From Vespa crabro (lineage: Eukaryota; Arthropoda; Insecta; Hymenoptera; Vespidae), in contig NC_060966.1 of NCBI RefSeq assembly GCF_910589235.1, positions 5,599,320-5,663,319 of the forward strand: a DNA stretch of 64,000 nt, given 5' to 3'. The notes beneath the pieces are model-generated. The model made no database searches and had not been told where the DNA came from. It worked only from the letters and a program-made list of their open reading frames with translations. Each line of letters begins with the position of its first letter. Position 1 is the first letter of the stretch. Both the position numbers and the translations under genes were made by a program. Shown here one piece after another: positions 50,557-63,095 of this stretch.

Positions 50557-52541
50557 TGACTCGCGTAGTATATGTCAGAACAATGCAGCGGGAAATTCAA
50601 TAAGAGGGCAAGACCTAAATTTTGAATAAGAAAACACATTACATGTATGGATTATATACAAGAAAAAAAAAAACATTAAAAAAACAATGGAACTAACTTT
50701 ATGTATAAAGTTAAACATTTTAATTGTTTAACGATTTATTTGTCAGTAAATTATAGGAAAGTTAAATAGTGTTATTATGAATACGTTAAAAAATGCAAGT
50801 AAGGAAAATTAAAATATTTCACGTATTTTTAATTATTTTCAACTTGATAATATAGTACACATACGTTGTAAATAACGAATTTCCTTTCGATAATTTAGTA
50901 GAAAAAAAAATTATACATTCTTTTTAAAAAAATATGAATACGTGTATACATATATTACAATGTAGAAAATTTAAAATGCGAAGGAACCAAAGAACATTTG
51001 ACTTTTCAACTTATTAACAAGAAGAAAAAGTTTTTCCTTAATTCGTATTTATGAGAGTAAAAAGCCGACATTCGTTGCGACTTCTTTTAGACAAAAGTAA
51101 TTTCAAAATGACGTTGGATTTATTGCAAGCCCAATTATTGACTTAAATCACATCAGTAAATTAGAATTTACGTTTTACATTATGAGTACGTATGTAGGCT
51201 TCTTAAGCATTCCTTTTTGACAAGGAACAAATTTATATGCAATAGTTCAATCCTCTAGATACGCCTTCGTTTTGAAAAACAACAATCATAATCGATTCAG
51301 GAAATATTTAACTTCGCTGCTCTTGCATTATCTTGGTATTATCTTTGAAGAAAAAAATAAGAACAAAAATAAAAATAAAAAAATTAAAAAAAAGAAGAAG
51401 GAAGAGGAAAAAATGTAAAAATGAATATCAATTGTTTATGTATCGATTGAACCACACTTTTTGTTTAAAACTTTTTCTTTATAACGAATGCTCGTTACAT
51501 TAATAATTAATGGAATATCCTTTTTTTTTGTTCCTTTTTTTAGAATTATATCGTTTGGCCTTACTTTCCAAGCTTCGTTAAAAATGTAATTAAATTGTTC
51601 CGACATAAACAAAAAATAAAAAAATAAAAAAACAAAAAAATGAAAAAATAAAAAAATAAAAAAAAAGTAAAAAAAGCAAACGAAAGAAGTCTTATCATTT
51701 GCCAATACCAACTTTTCAATTTTACAGTTAATCTACTTTTTAGATTTGAATCGTCCTCCACGTAATACAATACAAACGATTACAAAATACTTAAATTTAT
51801 ATACTAATTGTAAAAGAACTAATATTAGCTGACTTAAAAAGAATTATAAATTCAAGGATATTTACGATTTATTATGTACCAATTAAAAGTCCGTTTAATC
51901 GTAAATATTAATTTGATTATCATAAAATTGACAAATAAAAATTATCAAAGCTTTGGTTATTTCCAAATAAAAAAAAAAAAAAAATCACAAATATTAATTG
52001 TGATAATAGTTACGGCAATGATCTGATTTTTGGTTTTATCTCTCTCTCTTTCTTTTCTCTTTTTCAAATAAAAGAAAATAATAACAAAGATAAAAACGTT
52101 CATGGAATAGATACGGACCATCGACCTTATAAATGTAAATAAAAATTGATAATATGATAATAAGATGGTATTAGTGTCAGTTCTTGGTTAAAAAAAATAT
52201 AATACAGACGATGAAAACGGATTAGTGTGTACGCGCGCGCGTGTGTGTGTGTGTCTGTGTGGGCGTGAAAAAAGAAATTGGTAAATATATACACAACTGC
52301 GCGAAAGACATTTGTCCCTGCCACGATAAATCCACATTTATTCACAAGACCAGGTTGTTACTATGATAACGAAAGAAATAGCGATAGCACTGTTGACGAA
52401 ATTATCGTTTTTAGTGAAACGATTATTTCCCGTTAGAATATAAAAAACAACGAAACGCGAAAGAACATTGCAGATATCGTTCCGGTGTGTGAAGATTCAT
52501 TCAAAGAGCCGGGGGTCTCTTTTTTTTTTCCTCGCACCGCC
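50072..52541. other. intergenic region between divergent Cep89 and the protease gene
   Basis: About 2.5 kb separates the two start codons and must hold both promoters. It contains a long (TA)n at 50491-50550, A/T-rich runs at about 51600-51665 and a CG/TG alternating tract at about 52233-52258. No open frame worth reporting is present. Confidence 0.6.
50491..50550. repeat. (TA)n microsatellite
   Basis: An uninterrupted TA run of about 30 units. Confidence 0.95.
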
Positions 52542-54662
52542 ATGAAGCTAGGTAGTACCTTCGAAATATAAATTTTCGCATAATTTTTTATTTCCTCATT
52601 CATGCGCCTTTCGCTTTTTCTTCCTTCATTTATTTCATTATTTTTATTCTTTCTTTCTTTTCTTTCTTCTTTCGTTTTTCCTTTTTTCTCTTTTTTAAGC
52701 AAACGCTTTACTTACAGGCAATTTTATTCCATTGCTATGTATTCTGTTTGGAATCGTGGAATCGGAAGACACCGTTGATTCCGATTGTAATTTTTATCAA
52801 GATTTAGAACCAAACATTAATTATTACGTATATAATCCTGATTATCCAGATTATTATATAGGCGAACATACTTGTCGATGGATAGCTTCGAGTAATACAC
52901 GAGTTAAATTGAATTGCTCAATTTTCGATATTCCACCGGTAAGATATTATTTTATTAATTAACAAGTTGAATATGAAAGAAACGACGATTTATTGAATTT
53001 TCTTAAAAGAAAAAAAAAAAAAAAAAAAAAGAAAAAAAAAGAAACAAAAAATGTCATAATCGAACAAATCTTAATAAATAAATTTTGTCGTCGATAGACT
53101 GCCAATTGTTCGATGGATTATATAAAAGTCGATGTCGGCGATGGTATCGAGTACAAATTTTGTGGATTGAATTCTTTCGTAGTGGAATCGATATCATCGA
53201 AAATGACTATAACATTTCATTCGGAATATAATACTTATGGTGGTAAATTTCGATGTGATCTCAGAGCAGTCGAAGATCAATGTAGATGCGGTTGGAAGAA
53301 TCCGGTAGGTAAAGGAAGAATAAAAAAAAATTCGAATATGATCTATCCAATGATCTATAATAAGTTTAATAATGTTCTATCAATGTTATTATTTTATATG
53401 TTGCTCCTTTACAGTCTAGAATCGTAGGTGGTGTTGAAACAGGAGTAAATGAATATCCTATGATGGCTGGTATTGTAAGTTTTGAAACATATCTTTTGTT
53501 TTGCGGTGCAACTATAATAAGTCCGAACTATGTATTAACGGCAGCTCATTGCGTTAAACAATACGATTCATCTAATTTAGGAATCATTGTTGGAGAACAT
53601 AACGTAAGGACAGGTCCGTCAAAAAAACAATAATGAAAATATTCCAATAAGAAAATAATTTCTATTGAAAAGATATTTCTATTGAAATTTCGTCATATCT
53701 TTTATTTTATTTAATAATTAGGTAACGAAACAGATGTAACTCGACTTCATATGGTTGAGAAAATAATCATACATCCGAAATATCAGACAAAAAGAAATGA
53801 TATAGCGGTTATCAAATCACAATCGAAATTTGAATATTCCATGAAAGTTGGACCTGCATGTCTTCCCTTTTATTACATGCAAAGAAATTTTACCAATCAG
53901 GTTGTTACAGCTTTAGGTTGGTATTTTCTCTTTATACGATACATATATTCATTTGATATATGTCAAATTTTATAAAATAATCTTTGTAGGTTGGGGTACA
54001 ACGAGTTTTGGTGGTCCCAAGTCTGACGTTCTGATGAAAGTCGATTTGCATGTCATATCAACGAAACAATGTAATAAGAAATTTCCCGATGTTAGGAATA
54101 ATCAACTTTGTACGTTTGATAAGGGAAAGGATGCTTGTCAGGTATGAATTTGATCGATCTTCATCGTTTATTAAATAAGAAAAAAGAAAGAAAATGAAAA
54201 TAAAATAAAATAATCCTTATATATTTTGATCGTATAGTTCGACAGTGGCGGTCCAATTTTATGGCAAAATCCAAGGACCAATCGGGTTTTCGATCTTGGA
54301 GTAATCAGTTATGGTTCAACCTGTGCCGATAATAGTCCCGGTGTTAACACGAAAATCTCCGATTATTTAGATTTTATTAGAAAATCGACACCTGGTAAGA
54401 TTTTCTAATTCTTATTCGATAACAAAGGGAATAACGGGACAACGCCCAAATAATATCCTTCAGTATTATCCTCTTCATTATTTGATTTTTAATCTTTTCA
54501 TCTACCAATTTTAATTTCTAATTCGATAACAATATATATATATATATCTTATCGATCTACTTTGTCATAGAATTTACGTGTTCAAATCAATGAATTATAT
54601 AATTTAATTATTAACATCGCGTTGCAGCACGTAACTTCATATCAATGCATAGAAATTTCTAA
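52542..54662 (+). CDS. secreted CUB-domain trypsin-like serine protease (venom-protease type)
   Basis: Coding exons are 52542-52551, 52718-52938, 53098-53304, 53415-53613, 53722-53916, 53990-54141 and 54238-54394, then either 54628-54662 or read-through to TAA at 54408. That gives about 391 or 384 residues. All splice phases agree. The start is the ATG at 52542; a 10-nt first exon plus exon 2 encode a hydrophobic signal peptide of about 20 residues. A CUB domain follows (about 27-135), then the activation site R148/IVGG, the catalytic residues His191 (TAAHC), Asp239 (NDIAV) and Ser331 (DSGGP). Asp325 at the base of the S1 pocket predicts cleavage after Arg/Lys. The residue before DSGGP is Phe329, not the usual Gly. 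This architecture is that of hymenopteran venom CUB serine proteases (Pol d 4 and Api m 7 group). Relatives also act in haemolymph, so venom expression is inference. Confidence 0.92.
54628..54662 (+). CDS. possible alternative last exon of the CUB protease
   Basis: Acceptor TTGCAG at 54622-54627 would receive the phase-1 donor GTAAGA after 54394. It adds ten complete codons after the split one and ends at TAA 54660-54662. Without this splice the protein ends four codons after the donor. Both ends are open and the sequence does not choose between them. Confidence 0.5.
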
Positions 54663-54706
54663 CTCGTTGGATAAATATAAGTTTATATTAAAGAAGAAAA
54701 TTTATA

Positions 54707-54712
54707 AATAAA
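54707..54712 (+). terminator. candidate polyadenylation signal of the protease
   Basis: AATAAA on the plus strand, about 45 bases after the more distal possible stop codon. This position would serve either C-terminal variant. Confidence 0.5.
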
Positions 54713-55034
54713 AATTTATAAATATTTTGTCGAGTGTAACGTTCCAATGGTCTACGTTATATTATTTAATCATTGACAAGTATTAATTTTTGTCTTGTCA
54801 AAAGTGTGCCTAAGAGAATGATCACTATATTTACAGCTGTGCTTTTTTTTCGCAGGAGAAACATACTGTCAGGTGTATTAAAGAAGACACGGAACGCACA
54901 TGGATGTGTATACATATATATATATATTATTTTTTGTATATATATATATAGACAAAATGGAATTAAAATATGTATTTTTGATTTAGGCATCAAATAAATT
55001 TTCTTAACAAAGAATTTGAAGTGGGTGTTTAGCG

Positions 55035-55154
55035 ATGTCGTTCGTGACGATCGAGGTCACGACCCTGATCTGCTTTGCGCTCGATATTCTCGATCATGCG
55101 TTTAAGGCACCGAGGAGCAATAGGGTCCGATGGAAACTGCGTGGCGCGATTTAA
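55035..55154 (+). other. coding-like small ORF of 39 codons
   Basis: The frame from ATG 55035 to TAA 55152-55154 reads MSFVTIEVTTLICFALDILD and ends in a basic tail with WKLRGAI. Composition is clearly richer in G+C than the flanks, and third positions are often G or C, unlike the surrounding DNA. It starts about 370 bases past the protease. I do not recognise it. It may be a short exon, a small protein or a regulatory patch. Confidence 0.25.
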
Positions 55155-58084
55155 CTCTTACTGTAACATAAGTGTGAATTGAACGCGTTAACGACCGGAT
55201 ATTTGAAAATATTAACTTACGTATAAGCGTTTCACATATGAAATTAAGAGATTTTCATTTTTTAAGAAATTCAAAAAAAAAAATGATCGTAAAATCGAGA
55301 AATATCCAGATCTTACGTTCGATCGATGATCTTGACTATGATTCTATGATCTTTCTTTCTTCCTCTTCTTTTTTTTTTCTTTTTTTTTTTTTTTTTTTTA
55401 ATACCTAAATTAGAAAAAAAAAGAAAAGAAGAGAAAATAATGATAATAATTAACTGAAATTTGAAGTTATTTGGAGCAATCAGCTGATTCCTAATTCTTT
55501 TGACTTGATAAAAACAACGTCCTTAATAGAGATTATCTTGAATCAAGAGAACGCAACAACATTGATTGTCCAGTAAACAATGCCTCGTTATTGCTAAGTT
55601 CGCGAATGAGGATGTGACGTAGATAGTAGTAGGGAAGGGCTTCCGCAGTCTGTACCTACTACGTATACGATTACGTCAACGAACCTTCAAGCCACTTGTA
55701 TTATTAAATGATCTACGTCTCGCTAAATAATTTCCACTTGATACAAGATTCTTGTTATTCCTTCTTAACGTTATACATACGTCGATTATATCAATTCATT
55801 AATAACAAAGTTAATTTAATGACAACTTTAATGATTTTCTCATTTTCTTATTGCTCGTGAGAACGTACGAAAAGCAAATAATAAATGAAATAATTCGATG
55901 ACAAAAATATTTGGAGAAGGAAAGTCTTGTAGAAGAAAAAAAATTTATATCGAATAATCGCTTGTGAGACGAGGAGGATTTATTGATCGAAGAAAGAAAA
56001 AAGGGTGGGCGGAGGGGGAAACAAAGAAAGGAAAAAAAATAATAATAAAATATATTTTAGGAATGAAACAAAAAAAAAAAAGAAATCTATAGATAACCAA
56101 CTCGAATTAATCTTTAGCATCGAACAGTTCCCCCCAGTTTAATAAAAGCATCGTGCTTGTACTATTAGACGGCTCGATTAGACAAGGCCTTATGACGTTA
56201 ATACATATGCAGTTGTCTAATCGTCGTGTCTTTCTCACTCACTTCATCGCTTAACTTTTTCTTACACCCTACCTTCGTCAAATCTTCGATCGAATGCTAT
56301 CCGGTCAGCTCGAAATTATACGAATTGAAAAATCCTGATTTATATAATCTACCTTATTTCATCTTATATAAGAAAAATCTAATCCATGTTTATTTTCTTT
56401 AACGATATAACTTCGTAGCATTAAAAGAAAATGGAATATAAAAAGGTATCAATTTTATTTCATCGAATTATATTGAAACATTAATCAATATCCACTTGAT
56501 CCGGTACTAATTGAAATAAATATTTTTATATTCATTGATCAATTATTTCATAATATTTATATGTATAAGCATAAATTATCGATCTTATGGAATATATTAT
56601 GAATAATGATGAGAGAAAGAGAGAGAAGGAGAGAGAGATGAAATTAATGAATGAATGAACGAATTAAAATTTTTAGTATTTCGAGAAAAAAAAAGGAAAA
56701 AAAAAAAAAAAAAAAGAAAGATTCAAATTAACATAATTTTTGTGACAATAAAAAAGTTGAATAATTTATATTGATCGAGATACTTTTATTTATTGAATCT
56801 CATAATATTTATCTTCATAATATAAATTATCAATTTGATTAAACACATGCTCACACATGTACATGTGTAAATTCTTATGTGAGATGAAGAAATAGACTTA
56901 CGTATGTACGAATGTCCGAAATAAATTAGCATATTTCGTATCCCGTATATAAGAAAAAAAAAAAAAAAAAGAAAAAAGAGAGGGAGAGAGAGAGAAGAAA
57001 ATTCGGACGAATATGATCTTCGCGTAGAAAAAAAAAAATATAAAAGTAGATGAATATGGTATCTACAAGCATATAAACGAAGTTAGAGACCTCTTCGAGT
57101 GGGTGGTGCTATGTAGACGATCGGGTAGCAGAGAAAGAAGGGGAAAAAGAACGAAGGACGAGGTCGAAAGGTTACGCGAGCGTTTACGTAATCGGTCGAA
57201 GCTGCCGTGGACCATTACTATATGCACGTCAGATGATACATCTGCATGCATCTCGTTGCTATCGAAAGATAAAGAGAGACACGATTGTGTTGACGATTAC
57301 ACGAAGGGTCGATTGAAAAGAGATTAGGGTTGAAATTAGGGTGAGAAGTGGAGCTCAGATGTATACTTTTTTCTCTTTTTTTTTTTTTTCTTTTCTTTTC
57401 TTTTTCGTTCGAATGAATCTCAAGGAGGAAAAAAATTCTAGCTATGTTTTTATTAGAATTTTGTCTAATTCATTATTGATTTTTTATTCTCCAAATTATC
57501 GAACTATTGATTTCTTCGACTTCAAAATTATTTCTTCAAATTACGAAATCTTTCTCTTTACTCTTTTCTTCTTTTTTTTTTTTTTTTTGTTTCCTACGTT
57601 CCTGATTCTTTTTCTCTATCGATGACGAAACTATCAATTGACTTTTTAATAACTATTATAGATTGTAATTTATTCTGATTTCTTTTTTTTTTTTTTTTCT
57701 TTTCCTTTACTCGGAAATTATAATTTCTTCGATTTTCAAATTATTTTTCAGATCTTTCTCGCTTCCTTTTATCTTTTCTTTTCTTTTCAAAACGATAACA
57801 TTATAGTTACCGATTGGAAATATTATTCCGTAAGAATTGGGCGCCATCGCGTTTTCCTGACCCATATAATAGACGAGAACGAATCAATTTGGTCCACGAT
57901 CTATTATCAGAAGCTATCTACGTCGTATAGTAGAATTCTGAATCTCAGGAACACGCGATGTATTTCCGCGCTGGCGAAGACAAGAAATCCTCTCGCGTGG
58001 ACGACGTAACATTCATGTAAACGATTGATGAATAAAAGAGAATCATCGACAGACATGTTACGTAGATGCGTTCTTTTTAAATCT

Positions 58085-58512
58085 ATTGCATTATGCATCT
58101 ATTCCACTGCTCAATCAATTTATATTCAGTAAACATTTTTCATTATTTATAAATACGAAATTGATTTTAAATTTCTTTGAAATTTATTAAAAAAAAATTT
58201 CAAACGAATTTATAACCAAGTTAAAGTAGGGACGCATTTTTCTTTTTTCTTTCTTTTCCATACGTTTGAAATATTGCATTATGCATATTTACGGCGCTCG
58301 ATATTTTTTCGACAAGTTCAAACGATGTGTTTTTCTTGACCAAAAAAAAAGAAAAAAAAAAAACCAGGAGAAAAAAATAAGAAAAGAAGAAGAAAAAGGA
58401 AAGAAAAGATAAGATTATGAAATAAATTTCTAATAAATTTCGAAGCGAATACGATAGTCGTGCTACCTACGTAAATGTACATTTGGTGCATTCGTAATAT
58501 TGCATTATGCAT
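58085..58512. promoter_or_regulatory. three copies of ATTGCATTATGCAT
   Basis: Exact 14-bp copies lie at 58085-58098, 58273-58286 and 58499-58512. The core TGCATTATGCA is an interrupted palindrome resembling paired octamer half-sites (ATGCAT) bound by POU proteins. The last two copies share a longer match (AATATTGCATTATGCAT). They lie 2.8-3.3 kb upstream of the SLC6 start codon and could be an enhancer cluster. Confidence 0.4.
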
Positions 58513-59300
58513 TCTCGGGTTGGTATCGTTCGATACCCTTCCTTGAAATAATAAAAATCTTTTTTCTTTTATTACTTTCTTTTTGCTAAAAGGGAAGATC
58601 GATTTCTCCCCCTCTCTCTCTTTCTCTCTTAAAAAAAAGATAAGAATAAAATCAAAAAAAAAAAAAAAAGAAAAGAAAAAAAAAGAAGATTTTTATCATC
58701 TATCTCAGAAATCTCACGATAAGATAGATCATCAAAATATTACGATTAACATTGTCAACAATACAATGAGACGTAGGATATCATTATTAAAAAAGCGCAT
58801 AGCATTACAGCATAGAAGTAAGAGTAAGGGAGAGGTAGAATGTTTCACGATCGATACCACGACCAGTCGGTACGAGGAAGATGGAAGCACACGCGCAAAA
58901 GCGTGTATACCACGGTATCACTGATAAAATTTACAAGGGACGTTTGAGAAAATCATTTAATAAGAAATTAAAGTAAGGAAGAGAAGAGAAGAGAAGAGAA
59001 AAATACAAAAAGGAAAAAAAGAAAGAAGATAGATAGATAGATAGATAGATAGAAATATGAATAGATAGAAAGAAAGTTAGGCATCCTTCTTCCTCCAGTG
59101 CGAATAAATCTGACAAGAAAGAGAGAGGGAGAGAGACAGAAAGAGAATAGAAAGTGGGGGGATAGAAAGAATAGGTAAAGGCTTACGTATATAATTAGTT
59201 GGACCAATCGGAGGGCTGGTATAATCGAAAGTGTATGCGTGTGTGTGTTTGAATATGTGCCTTGCGTACGTATGAATGAAAGAAAGAGAGAGATTCTCGT

Positions 59301-59465
59301 CGTAGGCTTGAAGAAGGAAGGCATCGCTGTTTTGCCGACCGGCTCCCTCGCAGAGCGTGTTTCGCGCACGAGCATCAACGTCGTCGAAGCACAAAAGCGA
59401 CTACATACGTCGTCCCCTCAAGGCTCAGTCCAATATCGTCGTTCGTGGAGCACACACATTCTCTA
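59301..59465 (+). promoter_or_regulatory. candidate promoter of the SLC6 transporter
   Basis: A GC-rich block contains an arthropod-type initiator TCAGTC at 59425-59430. It lies about 1.9 kb upstream of the SLC6 start codon on the same strand. No TATA box is obvious. A second GC-rich block at 60255-60325 is an alternative start region. This is inference from composition and the initiator. Confidence 0.3.
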
Positions 59466-59545
59466 ACACGTCAAGGTACACCTATTCGTTAGTGATTACC
59501 ATTTGCGATCTGTGATTTTCGTTTCGGAGAAAACGTGAGAAAGAA

Positions 59546-59589
<44 letters not shown>

Positions 59590-59626
59590 GGAGAGAGGGA
59601 GAAAAGGAAGGAGAGAGAGAAAGAGA

Positions 59627-59668
<42 letters not shown>

Positions 59669-59974
59669 TATATAACTCTCTCTCTTTTTTAAACAGGGGG
59701 TTGATTTCATCCTAAATATCGCTAAAGGGTTGAGTCTTGTAAAACAGTATACATGGGTTCTACGTTTGTCCGATATACGGCACGTATACAAATCGACGAT
59801 TGTACCCATCGTAATTTAAAAAGTATCAAGTTTAAGTAATCGACGAAAGTTTATAATAAATTTTAATATATTCTATAATAAATATAAGAAGTAAATATAG
59901 ATATATGTATATATGTAATTAATGAATGAATTATGAAAGAGAGGACCTGAGTTGACGCTGTTTGTGAGATATAC

Positions 59975-60022
<48 letters not shown>

Positions 60023-61253
60023 TTATATATATATATGTATATATAAAGAAAGATTTATAAAGGGAGAAGGAGAAAAAAGGAGAGCAAAAGTGTAAGAGAG
60101 AAAGAGAAAGAGAGAGAGAGAGGAAGAGAGAAACATTGATATATCTTGAAGATCTTAAGAGAGAAAGAAAAGAAAGAAAGGAAGAAAGAAAAAGAAATAG
60201 AAAGAGAAAAAGATAAAAAAAAAAAAAAAAAGAGAGAGAGAGGTAGTTTCTTTCTCAAGGGGGCGTCGCGTCGTTCGCTTTTGTATCTCGACACGCGGTC
60301 TCGCGCGATTAATCGATCGCGTCACTTTCCTTTAGAAGAAGAATCAAACAACCTCTGCTATTCCTTATCACGAAAGTGTCCGATGACAAAAGTGTTGTAA
60401 TAAATATCAAGAGGTGTGATACGAACAAATACCGAAAGGAAAAAAACGTGACAAAGTTCTTTGAGAGTGTCATCGTCCATCCTCCTCATCCTTTTCCTCC
60501 TCCTTCTTTTTCTTCCTACTCCTCCTCCTCCTCCTCTTCCTCCTTTTTGTTCTCTACCTCCCCTTTTCCTCCTATTCCACCTTCACAACTACGACCACCA
60601 CAGCTTCCTCTTCCTCGACACTATTTATCCTCCGTATCGCGATGACGACACTTATATGAGCTTTCAACGAGTCCAACGATAGAAAGTCTTTGATTCTAAC
60701 TTCGAATCTAACGGATCATATTACTAATCTTCTTTCTTTTATCTGCTAAATAGAGATATACGATGCTTCCTATTCGATCGCTTGAAAAATCATTTCGATC
60801 GCTCAACCCTAACACATTTATACGATAGAAATTAAATAATAGAGATTAATATCGATACGGATATATATATATATATTTATATATATATAGAGAAAGAGAG
60901 AGAGAGAGAGAAAGAGAGTGAGAATTTGATATATCTCTAATTAATCAATTTAAAGAGGATTCTAAAGACGGATTGCAAAAAAACGAAAGTTTGTTGATCA
61001 CAAATTGTTATTTGTTATTTACGCATTGTTGTTATTCTTAACGCGAGTTCCGGTCTTCGTAAATATATAAATATATATATATATATATATACTATATATG
61101 TATATAATATATACTTATTTGAAACGTCCGATGCTTCAAGTTTTATCGAAAATCCGATCAATGTTCTTTACCATCACGAAAGAATAAAATAAAAAACAGA
61201 CAGAGAAAGAGAAAGAAAGAGAAAAATATATATATATATACATATATATACAT

Positions 61254-61290
<37 letters not shown>

Positions 61291-61348
61291 AGAAGAAGAA
61301 TATAAAAGAAAAAGAAAAAACAAGAAAACTAAAGAGAAGATTAGAACA
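59466..61348 (+). other. 5' flank or 5' UTR of the SLC6 transporter
   Basis: No coding gene is supported. The stretch holds long (GA)n tracts at 59549-59582 and 59630-59664, (TA)n at 59986-60020, a TC/CCT-rich tract at 60475-60560 and (TA)n at 61065-61091 and 61268-61291. Transcribed 5' UTR probably occupies part of it, and any splicing there cannot be fixed from sequence. Confidence 0.5.
59549..59664. repeat. (GA)n microsatellite cluster
   Basis: Two GA runs are separated by GAGG and GGAAGGA interruptions. They give long Leu/Ser-rich frames on the minus strand that are artefacts. Confidence 0.95.
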
Positions 61349-61604
61349 ATGGTCGTGAAATCTGAAAGCACGAGGAACGGTCACGAGCTGGCTCCTCTAA
61401 ACGATGATCGTCAACCTCCTCATAACGTGACCATTGTGGTTTCCGGAAATCAAAATGCATCGGCTGTCAACGCGGAACCAAGAACGGAAGATAACAGAGC
61501 GGCATGGAGCGGGAAGATGCAGTTTTTCCTGAGCATCATTGGTTACAGCGTCGGTCTTGGCAATATATGGAGGTTCCCTTATTTATGCCAACAGAATGGG
61601 GGCG
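61349..61604 (+). CDS. SLC6 sodium- and chloride-dependent transporter, first coding exon
   Basis: The exon opens at ATG 61349 and encodes 85 residues plus one base before the donor GTAAGT at 61605. The N-terminal 50 or so residues are hydrophilic and cytoplasmic. TM1 begins near residue 57 and carries SIIGYSVGLGNIWRFPYLC, followed by QQNGG and a split Gly codon (phase 1). GNIWRFPYLC and the NGGG turn are the first SLC6 signature and include residues around the unwound Na+-binding part of TM1. The CQQNGGG form resembles the neutral amino-acid branch (SLC6A15-20) more than the monoamine or GABA transporters, but one exon cannot settle the subfamily. The other eleven membrane segments lie beyond the right edge. 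The family moves small amino acids or transmitters into cells with Na+ and often Cl-. Confidence 0.92.
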
Positions 61605-63062
61605 GTAAGTATTTATTTATCCATTTCATTATCTTTGTTTCTAATCCTCGTTCCCCAACCACCCTTGCTCGTCCGTCTAAAAAATTCATTACTTCTCTAA
61701 TCCCAAAAGAAAAAATGATCTTTCGGATCATTTCCCTCCTGCCCACCTCCTCGACCCCCTTCAAATCGTTCAAATGAAATTCGAATCAATCGAAGTTTTC
61801 TTTTCTTCTCTTCTTTCTTTTTTTTTTTTTTTTTTTCCTTTGTTTCTCGCAATCTAATTCGTTCTTCGATTTCTGTCGATCCCGCATTAATTTAAACGTT
61901 GACAGCTTTTTTGTTTTCTTCGTTGCACTTTTCGTTATTAAGATGATAAATAAAAAAAGGAAAAAGAAAAAAGAAGAGGAGAGAAAAAAAAAATAAAAAG
62001 AAAAGAAACGCCGAGCACGCAATTTTTCTTCATTTCTACACGCGATACTTTGTTTTTTTCCTTGGAACATATGTACATAAATTCGTTTAAAAGAATTTCG
62101 AATGTTCGTTTGGTTCGACTCTTCGAGTTGCGTAATCAGTTCTCGTTGTAGGTATATATATATATATATTTTTTTTTCCTTCGTCTTCTTCTTTTTTTCT
62201 TCGTAGAAAAAAGGTCGATCGATTCGATCCTTAAATTTCGAGGTAATCATAATGGTCCAAAAATATGAGAAAATATTTCTTTCGATATATATTCTCATAA
62301 TGAAGAAGACAAAAGATCTTCTCTTTTATTACGATCATTTTAATGAATGAATTTTTCGTCAATGAATTCCTTCGCTTACTAGATATTTGCTCGTAGATAT
62401 GTTTTCAAAAGACTATTTAAAGAACATTCACATTTGGCACGGTTTAACATCGAAATTCATACGTTGGAGCACGTCTCGTGTTCGTGAAAATCATGACGCG
62501 CTTCTAATTCTGTGCACTTTAATGATATTTTTAAATATGTCATCGTCGAGGTTATCTCAATTTTTAAATAAATTTTAAATATACGATCGAGTTTCAATGA
62601 TCTTTCCTTCTTGTCGGATCAATGGGTTCTTATTTTTTACACATACATATATAACATATATATATATATATATGTATACGTATACATATAAAATTTATAT
62701 GTCTTTGAAAATGATCAAAGAATTTAGAGAAGAGAAATCTAATCAATGAAAAAGAAAAAAAAATAAATCAGGATCTACAAGGATCGGACTTTTACTTTCT
62801 ATTTCTCTTTTTCTCTTTCTCTCTCTCTCTCTTTATTTTTTGCTTGAATGATATCATGCAACAACGTCAATTTCAGGAAGATCTTGCTGGCTATGCGTTT
62901 TCGAGATTAGCGAATGTGGGTCGGCAACATCCTACGAGATTTTCCCCTTTAGCATGCGCCACAGAGATTTCACGTTCACGTTTAATGTCTCGTCTTTGCC
63001 ACGGCCGCCTTTCTCGTATTCGCCCACGCTTCGGTTCTTTCTGAACAGATACCTACACACAC

Positions 63063-63095
<33 letters not shown>

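Larger units (their letters stand above)
54663..59300. other. intergenic region downstream of the protease
   Basis: No gene is firmly supported. A coding-like 39-codon frame lies at 55035-55154 (listed separately). Poly(T)/poly(A) tracts are at 55369-55399 and 56689-56715. A GC-moderate patch at 57095-57330 carries a 74-codon charged frame of unknown meaning. The motif ATTGCATTATGCAT recurs three times between 58085 and 58512. A GATA run is at 59029-59053. Confidence 0.55.

Noticed and set aside
59239..59466. 75-codon plus frame near the SLC6 candidate promoter
   Set aside because: Composition is coding-like, but there is no recognised similarity and it coincides with a GC-rich promoter-like block.
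62844..63044. 66-codon plus frame in the SLC6 intron, considered as the next exon
   Set aside because: It does not contain SLC6 TM2 sequence and lacks a fitting phase-1 acceptor.
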